DNA of 33,523 bases from assembly GCA_024402455.1 (NCBI GenBank), contig JAKSTS010000007.1, positions 1-33,523 on the forward strand, in the 5' to 3' direction. This document shows positions 1 through 7,612 of this stretch, one piece after another. A program made the translations under genes and the position numbers. Position 1 is the first letter of the stretch. Every line of letters starts with the position of its first letter. A model generated the notes under the pieces. The model was given only the letters and a program-made list of their open reading frames with translations. It was not told where the DNA came from and did no database searches. This DNA is from Treponemataceae bacterium (GTDB lineage: Bacteria; Spirochaetota; Spirochaetia; Treponematales; Treponemataceae).

Positions 1-677
1 GGTTGTCATACCCAGAGCCTGAAAAAACAATGCAGGCGGGGCCTGACGCAAAAGCAATTCGCCTTGACGTGCACACAAGCGACACGAACCGCGACTTTGA
101 CATTGAAATTCAGACGACGCTTTACAAAGAGCTTCGTCAGCGCTGCCGCTATTACCAAAGCCTTATGGACGTGGACTATCTTCAAAAAGGGCATTTTTAT
201 TCTGAACTCAAGCAGAATTATGTGATTTTCATCTGTCTTGATGATTTATTCGGCAAAGGTCTGCCAGTTTATACGTTTGAAAACATTTGCAACGAAGATA
301 ATAACTTAAAGCTTAAAGACAAAACCTACAAACTGTTTTATAATTGTTCCAAGTGGGAAGAAATAAAGAAACAGAATAAGTCTGCACTGCTTAAATTCTT
401 CCTTACCGACGAAGCAGATTCAGACCTTTGCACAAAACTAAAAGACAAGGAGCGGAAAATAAAAATGACAGAACGAGCCAGAAAAGAATACATGGATTAC
501 TGCATGATTGTTAATTCCGCCAAAGAAGAAGGTCGCACAGAAAAAGCACTTGAAGATGCAAGAAATTTGGTTTTAGCGAACATTGATTTAAATATTATTG
601 CGCAATGTACGTGTCTTTCTCTTGAAACAGTGCAGCAGCTTGCAGAAGAAATAAAAGCCAAAGCGGTTTCGCGTTGA
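1..677 (+). CDS. Rpn-family recombination-promoting nuclease / putative transposase, 5' truncated by window edge
   Basis: This is the C-terminal 224 residues or so of a PD-(D/E)XK nuclease of the Rpn (transposase_31-like) family; the start lies left of the window and the frame is open from base 3. Visible signs are the core RLDVHTSD..FDIEIQ (the D and ExQ of the PD-(D/E)XK site), followed by the family's typical LYKELRQRCRYYQSLMD and HFYSELKQNYVIFIC segments. The last ~60 residues are a charged, probably helical tail (AKEEGRTEKALEDARN...) ending in a helix-turn-helix-like stretch. Known family members promote RecA-independent recombination and are often multicopy in Treponema. It stands alone, facing a non-coding region rich in inverted repeats. 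Family assignment is firm; activity is inferred. Confidence 0.85.
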   Translation, partial: LSYPEPEKTMQAGPDAKAIRLDVHTSDTNRDFDIEIQTTLYKELRQRCRYYQSLMDVDYLQKGHFYSELKQNYVIFICLDDLFGKGLPVYTFENICNEDNNLKLKDKTYKLFYNCSKWEEIKKQNKSALLKFFLTDEADSDLCTKLKDKERKIKMTERARKEYMDYCMIVNSAKEEGRTEKALEDARNLVLANIDLNIIAQCTCLSLETVQQLAEEIKAKAVSR

Positions 678-710
678 GTTGTGCCACAAGTTTGGACGAA
701 ATCTGCGAAA

Positions 711-734
711 GTCTATCGGCTGATGCCGATAGAC
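711..734. repeat. Inverted repeat, 10-bp arms
   Basis: Arms GTCTATCGGC and GCCGATAGAC are perfect complements with a TGAT loop. It begins 33 bp after the rpn stop and has no following T-run, so it is not a classic terminator, though it could protect the 3' end of the rpn mRNA. Confidence 0.75.
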
Positions 735-762
735 TGGTACAACAAGTTGCGTGTTTTGGGAC

Positions 763-785
763 TTTCGCAAATTTGTCAGTTTATG
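763..785 (+). repeat. 23-bp direct repeat, copy 1
   Basis: The stretch beginning TTTCGCAAATTTGTCA and ending TTTATG recurs at 894-916 with a single G/A difference. The two copies bracket two hairpins (820-843, 855-884), giving a repeat-hairpin-hairpin-repeat layout. Confidence 0.75.
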
Positions 786-819
786 TGTAACAAAATTACA
801 TCGTGCAATTTCGTTACTT

Positions 820-843
820 GAAGTTTTGTTTTCACAAAACTTC
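820..843. repeat. Inverted repeat, 9-bp arms
   Basis: Arms GAAGTTTTG and CAAAACTTC are perfect complements around the 6-nt loop TTTTCA. It lies between the two copies of the 23-bp direct repeat. Confidence 0.7.
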
Positions 844-854
844 TCTGCCTGGTG

Positions 855-884
855 CGCGGCTATTCGCTATCGCGAATAGCCGCG
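855..884. repeat. Inverted repeat, 13-bp GC-rich arms
   Basis: Arms CGCGGCTATTCGC and GCGAATAGCCGCG pair perfectly around a 4-nt loop (TATC). This is unusually GC-rich for the surrounding DNA and is followed by ATTTTGTTTTCGC, so it might work as a weak plus-strand terminator, or be a REP-like element. It lies inside the pair of 23-bp direct repeats. Confidence 0.8.
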
Positions 885-893
885 AGATTTTGT

Positions 894-916
894 TTTCGCA
901 AATTTGTCAATTTATG
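894..916 (+). repeat. 23-bp direct repeat, copy 2
   Basis: Second copy of the 763-785 repeat, with one substitution (A for G at the 17th base). Spacing between copy starts is 131 bp. Confidence 0.75.
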
Positions 917-1084
917 GAAACATAAACTGACCGTTTTCGCCGAATCAAACCAAAGTATGTGATCCTGTTAATACGAAAACCAAACTCGCAAAACTTGTAG
1001 AAGTAACGGCTTGAACCAATAAAAAATGGAAACCAATCATTGTCGCGAAGAACACAAACAAAAAATGTGAATCATCTGCAGTTT

Positions 1085-1108
1085 CCAAAGGCGGCCGAAA
1101 GCCTTTGG
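1085..1108. repeat. Inverted repeat, 8-bp arms
   Basis: Arms CCAAAGGC and GCCTTTGG flank an 8-nt loop (GGCCGAAA). Part of the same inverted-repeat-rich region. Confidence 0.6.
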
Positions 1109-1132
1109 CAGTGCCGGAAAAGGATAGGGTTT

Positions 1133-1181
1133 AAGGGAAAGGAAAAACCTCGCTTCTGAGTAGGGGTTTGTCCTTTCCCTT
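1133..1181 (-). terminator. Possible terminator hairpin after ecfT
   Basis: Arms AAGGGAAAGGA (1133-1143) and TCCTTTCCCTT (1171-1181) are perfect 11-bp complements, with partial further pairing inside (AAACC/GGTTT). It lies 46 bp beyond the ecfT stop on the minus strand. There is no clean T-run after it, so termination is a guess; it may instead belong to the repeat cluster. Confidence 0.4.
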
Positions 1182-1226
1182 ATTAGTTCCAACCTTTTCA
1201 AGCGTAAATAAAACTCAAAAACTTCT

Positions 1227-2054
1227 TCACTTAAACGGGTTGAAAAATCTTGAACCGTCGCGGTATGTAACAAACAGCGCAAGTGCAGAAAATGCAAAAA
1301 TTCCTAAGATTATCAGTAAATCAGTTTTTGTAAGTTTTTTCCCCGAATACCAGGTGCGCGTTTTGTTTTTGCCAAAACCACGCAGTTCCATTGCGCTGCT
1401 TACAGAATCAATCCGTTCCATGCTTGTAAAAATCAACGGGAACAAAATTGCAGACATGTTTTTTAACCGCGAAAAAATATTTGCTTTGCCAGACATTTCA
1501 ATTCCGCGGGCTTCCTGCGCATTTTTAATACGGTTAAAATCAGACTGAACGTCCGGCACATATCGCAAAGCAATTGCCACAGAATAGCAGATTGTGTACG
1601 GAAACCGCAGTCTGTTCAAAGAAGCAGCAAATTCACTTGGATTTGTGGAAGTGATGAACATAAAAACAGATGGTACAATTGCAAAATATTTTAAAATTAC
1701 ATTTGCTTCATAAAAAAGCTGTTCATATGTAAAAGTATAATTTCCGGCAATATGCAGCCAGTCTGTTCTTGAATTATAAATTTTGCAACCTTCATATGGC
1801 GAAAACAAAAATATTGCAACAACATTCAAAAGCAAAAAAAACATAATGAACAGAAAAACAGATTTTACCTGTTTCCAATCTGTTTTTGAAAGCACAAAAA
1901 TTACAATGCTCAGCAAAACCATTGAACCCAAAACTCTTGTATCATAAGAAAGCATTGTAACGAGTGTCCACATAAGGAAAAAAATCAATTTTGTCAAACC
2001 GCTCAGCCGGTGTATAAAGCAATTTTTTTCTTTATAAGTTATTATTCTGCTCAT
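1227..2054 (-). CDS. ecfT: ECF transporter transmembrane component EcfT
   Basis: Membrane scaffold (275 aa) of an energy-coupling-factor vitamin/metabolite importer; it couples the ATPase subunits to the substrate-binding S component. The N-terminal half has several strongly hydrophobic segments (LIFFLMWTLVTMLSYD, VLGSMVLLSIVIFVL, VFLFIMFFLLLNVVAIFLF). The C-terminal cytoplasmic part contains the two diagnostic coupling motifs, AQEARG and AMELRGFG, which dock onto the ATPases. The start ATG overlaps the stop of the ATPase gene by four bases (ATGA), so translation is probably coupled. It is the last gene of the S-AA'-T operon. The family call is secure; the substrate cannot be told from T. Confidence 0.93.
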   Translation of the reverse strand: MSRIITYKEKNCFIHRLSGLTKLIFFLMWTLVTMLSYDTRVLGSMVLLSIVIFVLSKTDWKQVKSVFLFIMFFLLLNVVAIFLFSPYEGCKIYNSRTDWLHIAGNYTFTYEQLFYEANVILKYFAIVPSVFMFITSTNPSEFAASLNRLRFPYTICYSVAIALRYVPDVQSDFNRIKNAQEARGIEMSGKANIFSRLKNMSAILFPLIFTSMERIDSVSSAMELRGFGKNKTRTWYSGKKLTKTDLLIILGIFAFSALALFVTYRDGSRFFNPFK

Positions 2055-3763
2055 AAAGCACCTCGTTTTTCGCGTTCAAAAAAGATGAATCTGTCGACAA
2101 GCTCTTCGGGGTTTTGTATGCCGCATTTTACAGACAGGTCAAAAAGACTTGTCTTTTTCAGGCTTGCCTTTTCAGTTATTTTTTCATCTGTAAGAATAAC
2201 TGAACTTCTGCCGTCTGCAATGACATGACCGTCCGAAATGACAATTGCCCTGTCTGTGTATTCAAGCATAAGATGCATGTCGTGCGTTATCATCAGAATC
2301 GTAATTTTCTGTTCTTTATTCAGTTTTCTCAAAAATTCCATAATTTCTGTATAATGCGCATAATCCTGTCCGGCCGTCGGTTCGTCAAGAATAATAATTT
2401 CAGGGTTCATTACAAGAATTGACGCAATTGTCATGCGTTTTTTTTGCCCAAAACTTATTGCACTTATCGGCCAGTTTCTGTATGGATACATTCCGCAGAT
2501 TTTCAGCGCATTATTTACACGTTCTTTAATTTCATCTTTCGGCACATTCCTGACTTTTAAACCGAGCGCTACTTCATCAAAAATTATTGCTTTTGAAATC
2601 ATCTGGTTTTGGTTCTGCATTACAAAACCGATTTTTTCGCCGCGCTGTTTTATTGATAAATCTGAAATTTCCTGTCCGTTAACAAAAATCTGTCCGCTGT
2701 TCTGTTTATTAAAACCACAGATTAAAGAAGCAATTGTTGATTTGCCAGCACCGTTTGTACCGACAATGCTGACCATTTCGCCTTTATGAACTGCAAAACT
2801 GATATTTTCAACTGTATTTGGTTTTTCCGGTTCATATTTAAAAGCTACATTTTTTAATTCAAGCGCAATTTCTTCAGACTGCTTTATTTCCGGCAAATCA
2901 ATTTTTGTAAACCAGTTCAAGAACTGCTGTTTATAGCGCTCTACGTTCATTGTTTCAATGTGCTGCGGTTTATCAGCAGGTTCAATGCAGCAGCCGGCAT
3001 GTTTTAAAGCAGCAATATAAAGCGGCTCTCTTATGCCTTTTGTTCTGAATAAATCTGTACACAATAAATCATCAGGAGTTCCGTCCGCAGCAATGCAGCC
3101 GTCTTCTACAATAATAATACGGTCAATGTCTTTATAAAGCACATCTTCAAGGCGGTGTTCTATTATGATTACAGTTTTTTCTTTATTTTTATTAATTTCT
3201 TCTATTAAAGATATAATTTTTTTGCCGGCTGCAGGATCAAGATTTGCAAGCGGTTCGTCAAACAGCAGAACTTCAACATCATCAACAAGAATGCCGGCAA
3301 GCGAAACACGCTGCTTCTGCCCGCCGCTTAAAGCACCGGGCACATCTTTTAAAAGTTTTTTTACATCAACAATTTCTGCGGCATCTTCAACTTTACGGTG
3401 CATTTCTTCATATGAAACATTGTCGTTTTCAAGTGCAAATGCAATGTCTTCGGCAACAGTCAATCCTATAAACTGTCCGTCTGTATCCTGCAGGACAGTG
3501 CCCACATGTTTTGACATGCCGAAAATTCCTTCATTCTTTGGGTTCAGCCCGCAGACAGACAATTCACCGCTGATTTTTCCAGAAAAACTTGAAGGAATAA
3601 GACCGTTTATGCATTTTGCAATCGTTGATTTGCCAGAACCAGAACTGCCGATTATGAGGATTTTTTCACCTTTGTTTATTTTCAGATTGATATTTTTTAA
3701 AGTTGGTTCACTTTGCGTTCTGTATTGAAAAGTAAAATTTTTAAATTCGATAAGAGGATTCAT
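2051..3763 (-). CDS. ECF transporter ATPase, fused A-A' tandem (two ABC domains)
   Basis: A 570-aa protein with two complete ABC ATPase domains, replacing the separate EcfA1/EcfA2 pair and powering the ECF importer. Domain 1 has Walker A GSSGSGKS (residues 39-46), signature LSGGQKQR (145-152) and Walker B LLFDE (166-170). Domain 2 has Walker A GTNGAGKS (from residue 335), a degenerate signature SFGQKKRM, and Walker B IIILDEPTAG. The altered second signature suggests unequal nucleotide sites, common in such fusions. It follows the S gene after a 94-bp gap holding a hairpin, and overlaps ecfT by four bases. Fused A-A' with a dedicated S and T is the arrangement known for UPF0397-type ECF systems. 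Confidence 0.93.
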   Translation of the reverse strand: MNPLIEFKNFTFQYRTQSEPTLKNINLKINKGEKILIIGSSGSGKSTIAKCINGLIPSSFSGKISGELSVCGLNPKNEGIFGMSKHVGTVLQDTDGQFIGLTVAEDIAFALENDNVSYEEMHRKVEDAAEIVDVKKLLKDVPGALSGGQKQRVSLAGILVDDVEVLLFDEPLANLDPAAGKKIISLIEEINKNKEKTVIIIEHRLEDVLYKDIDRIIIVEDGCIAADGTPDDLLCTDLFRTKGIREPLYIAALKHAGCCIEPADKPQHIETMNVERYKQQFLNWFTKIDLPEIKQSEEIALELKNVAFKYEPEKPNTVENISFAVHKGEMVSIVGTNGAGKSTIASLICGFNKQNSGQIFVNGQEISDLSIKQRGEKIGFVMQNQNQMISKAIIFDEVALGLKVRNVPKDEIKERVNNALKICGMYPYRNWPISAISFGQKKRMTIASILVMNPEIIILDEPTAGQDYAHYTEIMEFLRKLNKEQKITILMITHDMHLMLEYTDRAIVISDGHVIADGRSSVILTDEKITEKASLKKTSLFDLSVKCGIQNPEELVDRFIFFEREKRGAL

Positions 3764-3801
3764 AAACAGTCCGGATTTTCAAATAATTAAAAATATAACA
3801 A

Positions 3802-3835
3802 GGGAAACTTCAAGAAATATTTTTAGAAGTTTCCC
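3802..3835 (-). terminator. Intercistronic hairpin between the ECF S gene and the ATPase gene
   Basis: Perfect 10-bp arms GGGAAACTTC and GAAGTTTCCC with an A/T-rich, partly pairing 14-nt interior. On the minus strand it is followed by TTGTTATATTTTTAA, a weak T-rich tail. It could reduce read-through so that the S component is made in excess of ATPase, or mark mRNA processing. Confidence 0.5.
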
Positions 3836-3857
3836 CAAGGCAGATTAAAAGTTGATT

Positions 3858-4417
3858 TTAGTCTTCTGTTTTTAATGAGCCTGATTTTGTCTTGATTTTT
3901 GAATAACCAAAAGCAAGCAGGCTGCCCAAAATAAGAATAAGCACGAAATTTGAAACAAATGCAATAAGACCTTGTGCAAATACTTTGTTTGCCGGTTCTT
4001 TATAAATCAAAATGTCCAGAACAGGTGCAAGAGCTGCCCATGAAATTGCATTTGCAATAAGCTGGACAACATTAAAACCGAGAAGCTGTTTTACAGCAAA
4101 ACCACCTTCTTCGATATTGTATTTTTTTGCAAACAAACCGACCAAAAGACCAAAAATGGCATCCGGGAAAACCCAGCTCCACCAGACACTTCCATAAAAA
4201 AGTGCATCGCCCAAAGCATGTCCAATCAAACCGATTGCAAAACCTGCAACAGGACCAAACACAGCAGCAAAAAATGCAAGAACTGCTGCACGCACCTGCA
4301 ATGCAACATTTGGAACAAAACAACCGGAATCTGCACTGTTGTCAATGCAACAAACAAAGCAGCACCAATTCCAATTGCAACAACCTGACGAATAACAGTT
4401 TTCTGTTTATCAGCCAT
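3858..4417 (-). pseudogene. ECF transporter S component (UPF0397 family), apparent one-base frameshift
   Basis: Substrate-binding membrane subunit of the ECF importer. The start is the ATG at 4417, six bases after GGAGG, giving MADKQKTVIRQVVAIGIGAALFV..QIPVV; this frame then runs off into unrelated sequence. The rest of the family (VRAAVLAFFAAVFGPVAGF, GHALGDALFYGSVWWSW, GLLVGLFAKK) continues in another frame, readable from about 4314 down to 3858. One extra base in the A4 run at 4317-4320 (plus strand) would join them into 186 residues (...QIPVV-FV-PNVALQVRAAV...), the normal family length. So the gene is recently broken, read by frameshifting, or a sequencing error. The downstream ATPase and T genes are intact, which favours error or very recent loss. 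No canonical slippery heptamer is seen. Confidence 0.8.
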
Positions 4418-4509
4418 TTTAGCCTCCACGCTATCCTAAAAAAGGTTAAACTCCAAGTAAACCACAAAGAGCCTTCTATAAATATAATGCAACTTTAAAA
4501 GATTTGCAT

Positions 4510-5598
4510 TTAGTTTTTGTTATTTGGCTGAAATTCAGCATAATCATCATCGTAATAGAGAATACCGTCATCATATGCCGCCATATTGATACCATCCCAG
4601 CTCTTATAATAACAGCCAGTCGTTACATTCAAACCTTTGTAATAATCAACAGAATAGTCATTTGCTTTTATATATCTCTCGACAAGATTTTTCTTCCATA
4701 TGTGTTCTTCTGATTTTTCAAATTCTTCAAGACTTATGTCAACAAATTGTTTAAAAGATTCTTTATTCAGGCGATTTTGAGCAAGTAAAAAGCAAGTAAG
4801 AATAAAACAATCATTATATTCATTTTTTTCTTCAAGAATACATTGCGCAATGTGATAGCCAAAATCGTCTATGTTGTCATCATAAAAAATTCCGATTATA
4901 AGATCTTCTTTTTCTTCTTCTTTTAGATTACAACAATTTATAATTGAGTGAATTTGTACAGAATAATATTGCAAACCATACTTTTCAAAATCACCTTCAG
5001 CAAAAGGGACAGCCATCAAAGAAGGAGATAAAAGCATCATATTATGAATAAGCATTGAACGAAACCAAGTCGGTTTTTCTAAGAGGCATAGCTCTTTACA
5101 AAACTTAAAGCTTTTGTCTATATCTTTCGTTACAAGAGAGCCAAGCAAATAACTATAAGCTGCAAGAATCGGTTTTTCTTCCATATTGTCGTAAACTAAA
5201 TCAAAAAACTGACTGTCATCTATATTGCGCTTTGATAAATATTTTCTGTATTCATTAAACGTTATGCATTGAAACAAGCTGTTATGTGCATAATTATCTG
5301 GAAGAGGAACACCGATGCCACCGCAAAAAGCCCATTGAATTTTTTGCAACAGCAAATAAAAAAAATAAACTTTTTCTTCTGCCGTTGTGTTTTTGTTTTT
5401 CAGCTCTTTTGAAAGTACTTTCAAAAAATAGTCATCGTTAACAAGCTTACTTACATCATGTTTGTTAACCTGTTCCACAATTAATTCAGAATACTCCCGG
5501 ATTTCCTTCAATTTTTCTTTTGGCATTTTTTCTGCACAGACAGACATAACCGCAAAGAAGCCCAAAACAAGACTGCACAAAATGACTTTTAATTTCAT
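4510..5598 (-). CDS. Secreted protein of unknown function
   Basis: I do not recognise this 362-residue protein. The start chosen is the second of two close in-frame ATGs (at 5598), because AGGAG lies six bases before it; the ATG at 5604 touches the Shine-Dalgarno. The N-terminus is a clear signal peptide (MKLKVILCSLVLGFFAVMSVCA, cleavage likely after VCA), with no convincing lipobox. The mature part is acidic, mostly helical in look, with many Leu/Lys/Glu pairs and cysteine-containing patches (FKFCKELCLL, INCCNLKEEEKED, CYYKSWDG); the C-terminus is very acidic and Tyr-rich (YDDGILYYDDDYAEF). No repeats or catalytic motif stand out. It sits alone between the ECF operon and the radical SAM gene. 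Probably periplasmic or surface exposed. Confidence 0.75.
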   Translation of the reverse strand: MKLKVILCSLVLGFFAVMSVCAEKMPKEKLKEIREYSELIVEQVNKHDVSKLVNDDYFLKVLSKELKNKNTTAEEKVYFFYLLLQKIQWAFCGGIGVPLPDNYAHNSLFQCITFNEYRKYLSKRNIDDSQFFDLVYDNMEEKPILAAYSYLLGSLVTKDIDKSFKFCKELCLLEKPTWFRSMLIHNMMLLSPSLMAVPFAEGDFEKYGLQYYSVQIHSIINCCNLKEEEKEDLIIGIFYDDNIDDFGYHIAQCILEEKNEYNDCFILTCFLLAQNRLNKESFKQFVDISLEEFEKSEEHIWKKNLVERYIKANDYSVDYYKGLNVTTGCYYKSWDGINMAAYDDGILYYDDDYAEFQPNNKN

Positions 5599-5655
5599 TC
5601 TCATCTCCTGTACCACATTCGCAGCACTTTTATACATTAGCATCTATAATATTAT

Positions 5656-7431
5656 TCATAAAATTTCATAATCAGGGCCGTCTGCACCGACGAAAATGCG
5701 CACACGGCAATTTTCCATGCAGGCTTCATCTGCAAATGCAATAATATCCATTGCTTCGCCTGCAAAAATTGCGTCAGGGTCATATGAAAGATCAAGAACA
5801 GTTTCTTCACCTTCTCCGCATGCCCTTGCAACGGCACCATTAAGCCGCACAACGTCGCGCACAGCCGGCAGTGCAAAAGAAAGATTTTTTTCTTCATATT
5901 TAAACTGCAAAAAAGAAAGCTGCATACGTTCAATTTCAATATGCGGCTGTGCACATGGGTCAAAGCCAGTGTTACGTGCACAGTTGTTGCAGCGCTGCCA
6001 TTCAGCAAAATCTGCAAGAAACTGCGACGGTCTGATTTTTAGCGGATGAAGAAGGCTTAAAAACCACGTTACCGCGCGTCCTGCAGAATAAAAAACATTG
6101 CACGCAAATGCAAGATGTTCTGCTTTTAAAAGGTCGCCCTGCGAAAATTTTGGCGAACACTGAACATGATATGGCGGTTTTGAATCAAATTTGAGCCCGA
6201 ACTTTACAGCCTGTTCATACAAAGCGGTGCCCGGCAAAACAGAAAGCCTGAAAAGTTCAAGATGATTCGGATAAAGGCTCAAAGCATAATCAATGCTGTC
6301 TTTAAACGAAGGCAATGTATCTCCGGGCAGACCATAAATCAGGTCAAAACCAAAAACAAGCCCATAATCATTCAAAAGAGCAACTTTTCGGCTGAATGTT
6401 TTGCGATCAAATGTACGGTTAATGTTTTTTAAAACTTCCGGGTTTGCACTCTGCAGCCCAATCTGAAGCGAACATGAAAGATTTGTAAAAGCCTCTGCAA
6501 GCTGTTTGTCCATGCATTCTGCACGCACTTCAAACTGATAATGTGCATCAGGCAGTTTTTTTGCCATAAGGCGGAGAAGTTTCAATGCCCTGTCGTGGTC
6601 TGCGTTAAAGGTCGGGTCAAGCACAAAAAGCTGCGGAACTTTTTTTCGTGCAAAAAGATCAAGTTCTTTTTCAAGCCTTTCAAGCGGAAATTTCCGCACT
6701 TTTCTTTCGCCTTTTGATTCAAAGCAGTATGAACATGCGTAAGGGCAGCCTCTCGAAAGTTCCCACAAAACACCGTTATATGTAACCGGGTCAATTGTTC
6801 CATCAAGCCATGGAGACGGAAGTTTTGCACAGTCTTCGGTTTTTCCAATTATCAATTTTGGAAATTTATTTTTTGATTTTTGTGCTTTTTTCTGCACTTC
6901 TTTTTCTATGTTCTGAATGAATTCTATAAAAGCAGATTCGCCTTCGCCCTGCATGAGATAATCAAAAACTTCAAGACCACTAAACTGACTTGACTCATTA
7001 TTGTTCTGCTGATGTTCATGCTGTTTTTGTGCATGCTGTCCTTTGTTAAAAGCTTCAACACGTGCACGGGCTGTAATTTCTGGTCCTCCACAGACAAGCA
7101 CAACAGGAACAGCTGCTTTGTCCTGCACAATCTTTGCACAAACAGTACAGTCAAGAATGTTCCACACAAAAGCCGAAAAAGAAACAACTAGAATCGAACA
7201 TTCAGATTTTTTTGCAGTTTCAAGAATCTGTTCTGCAAGAATTTCGGGTGCATTGCGTTTCTGTTCTTTTGCTTCGTCATAAGAAATGTCGCATAGAGAA
7301 ACTTTTGTATTTTTTAAATTTGCATTGCGCAAAGAAGAAGCAACACAAGCCGCACCAAGTGGCAGTGCCTGCGGACTTGTTTCTGCAAGAATTGTTGCAA
7401 AAACTACTTGTATTTTTGTATTTTCAGACAA
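5656..7431 (-). CDS. Radical SAM protein with N-terminal B12-binding-like domain
   Basis: A 591-aa class B-like radical SAM enzyme. Residues ~5-190 resemble the cobalamin-binding Rossmann domain (LPLGAACVASSLRNANL; SILVVSFSAFVWNI; VVLVCGGPEITAR). The SAM domain has the CxxxCxxC cluster motif GCPYACSYC (Cys229, 233, 236), followed by FVLDPTFNADHDRALKLL, LQIGLQSANPEVLKNINRTF and FDLIYGLPGD, all typical. A ~180-residue C-terminal extension resembles those of B12-radical SAM proteins of unknown substrate. Between the two domains is a Gln/His/Asn-rich insert (QHAQKQHEHQQNNNESSQ). Start is TTG at 7431, nine bases after AGGAGG. Its substrate is unknown; a MiaB-type methylthiotransferase is unlikely, as no TRAM domain is seen. 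Confidence 0.85.
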   Translation of the reverse strand: MSENTKIQVVFATILAETSPQALPLGAACVASSLRNANLKNTKVSLCDISYDEAKEQKRNAPEILAEQILETAKKSECSILVVSFSAFVWNILDCTVCAKIVQDKAAVPVVLVCGGPEITARARVEAFNKGQHAQKQHEHQQNNNESSQFSGLEVFDYLMQGEGESAFIEFIQNIEKEVQKKAQKSKNKFPKLIIGKTEDCAKLPSPWLDGTIDPVTYNGVLWELSRGCPYACSYCFESKGERKVRKFPLERLEKELDLFARKKVPQLFVLDPTFNADHDRALKLLRLMAKKLPDAHYQFEVRAECMDKQLAEAFTNLSCSLQIGLQSANPEVLKNINRTFDRKTFSRKVALLNDYGLVFGFDLIYGLPGDTLPSFKDSIDYALSLYPNHLELFRLSVLPGTALYEQAVKFGLKFDSKPPYHVQCSPKFSQGDLLKAEHLAFACNVFYSAGRAVTWFLSLLHPLKIRPSQFLADFAEWQRCNNCARNTGFDPCAQPHIEIERMQLSFLQFKYEEKNLSFALPAVRDVVRLNGAVARACGEGEETVLDLSYDPDAIFAGEAMDIIAFADEACMENCRVRIFVGADGPDYEIL

Positions 7432-7518
7432 GATAAAGCCTCCTCTCTTGCACAGTCATCAATATCTTAATTCAAATATTTTCAATCTGCAATCAGCCAG
7501 AACTTTTATCTTCACTTT

Positions 7519-7557
7519 AAAAAAAAGAACGGACTCTGTCAATTTGACAAAATCCGC
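7519..7557 (-). terminator. Rho-independent terminator after asnA
   Basis: On the minus strand, GCGGATTTTGTC and GACAGAGTCCGT form a 12-bp stem (three G-U pairs) around AAATT, followed by TTCTTTTTTTT. It lies 56 bp beyond the asnA stop and probably ends the arg-asnA transcript before the radical SAM gene. Confidence 0.75.
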
Positions 7558-7612
7558 ACTCTTTTAAAAATCTGCCTTCTGTTTCTGGTTCTTCAATATG
7601 CAGAACCATTTT

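Larger units (their letters stand above)
678..1226. other. Non-coding region rich in inverted repeats
   Basis: About 550 bp between the rpn stop and the convergent ecfT stop. I see no convincing gene. It holds at least five inverted repeats (711-734, 820-843, 855-884, 1085-1108, 1133-1181) and a 23-bp direct repeat present twice (763-785 and 894-916, one mismatch). The last inverted repeat may act as a terminator for ecfT on the minus strand. Confidence 0.7.

Noticed and set aside
678..1226. CRISPR array
   Set aside because: The repeats are few, of different sequence, and unevenly spaced; no cas gene is present.
4072..4323. Cysteine-rich minus-strand frame overlapping the ECF S gene
   Set aside because: Out-of-frame reading of the S gene; its Cys/Phe pattern comes from the real gene's codons.
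4418..4509. Riboswitch (thiamine, SAM or similar) in front of the ECF operon
   Set aside because: The leader is only about 90 bp and none of the conserved riboswitch cores is recognisable; only a short ATGCAA/TTGCAT inverted repeat is present.
7587..7607. GGTTCT/AGAACC hairpin followed by Ts on the plus strand
   Set aside because: No plus-strand gene ends here; the stem is only 6 bp and the better asnA terminator lies just beyond on the minus strand.
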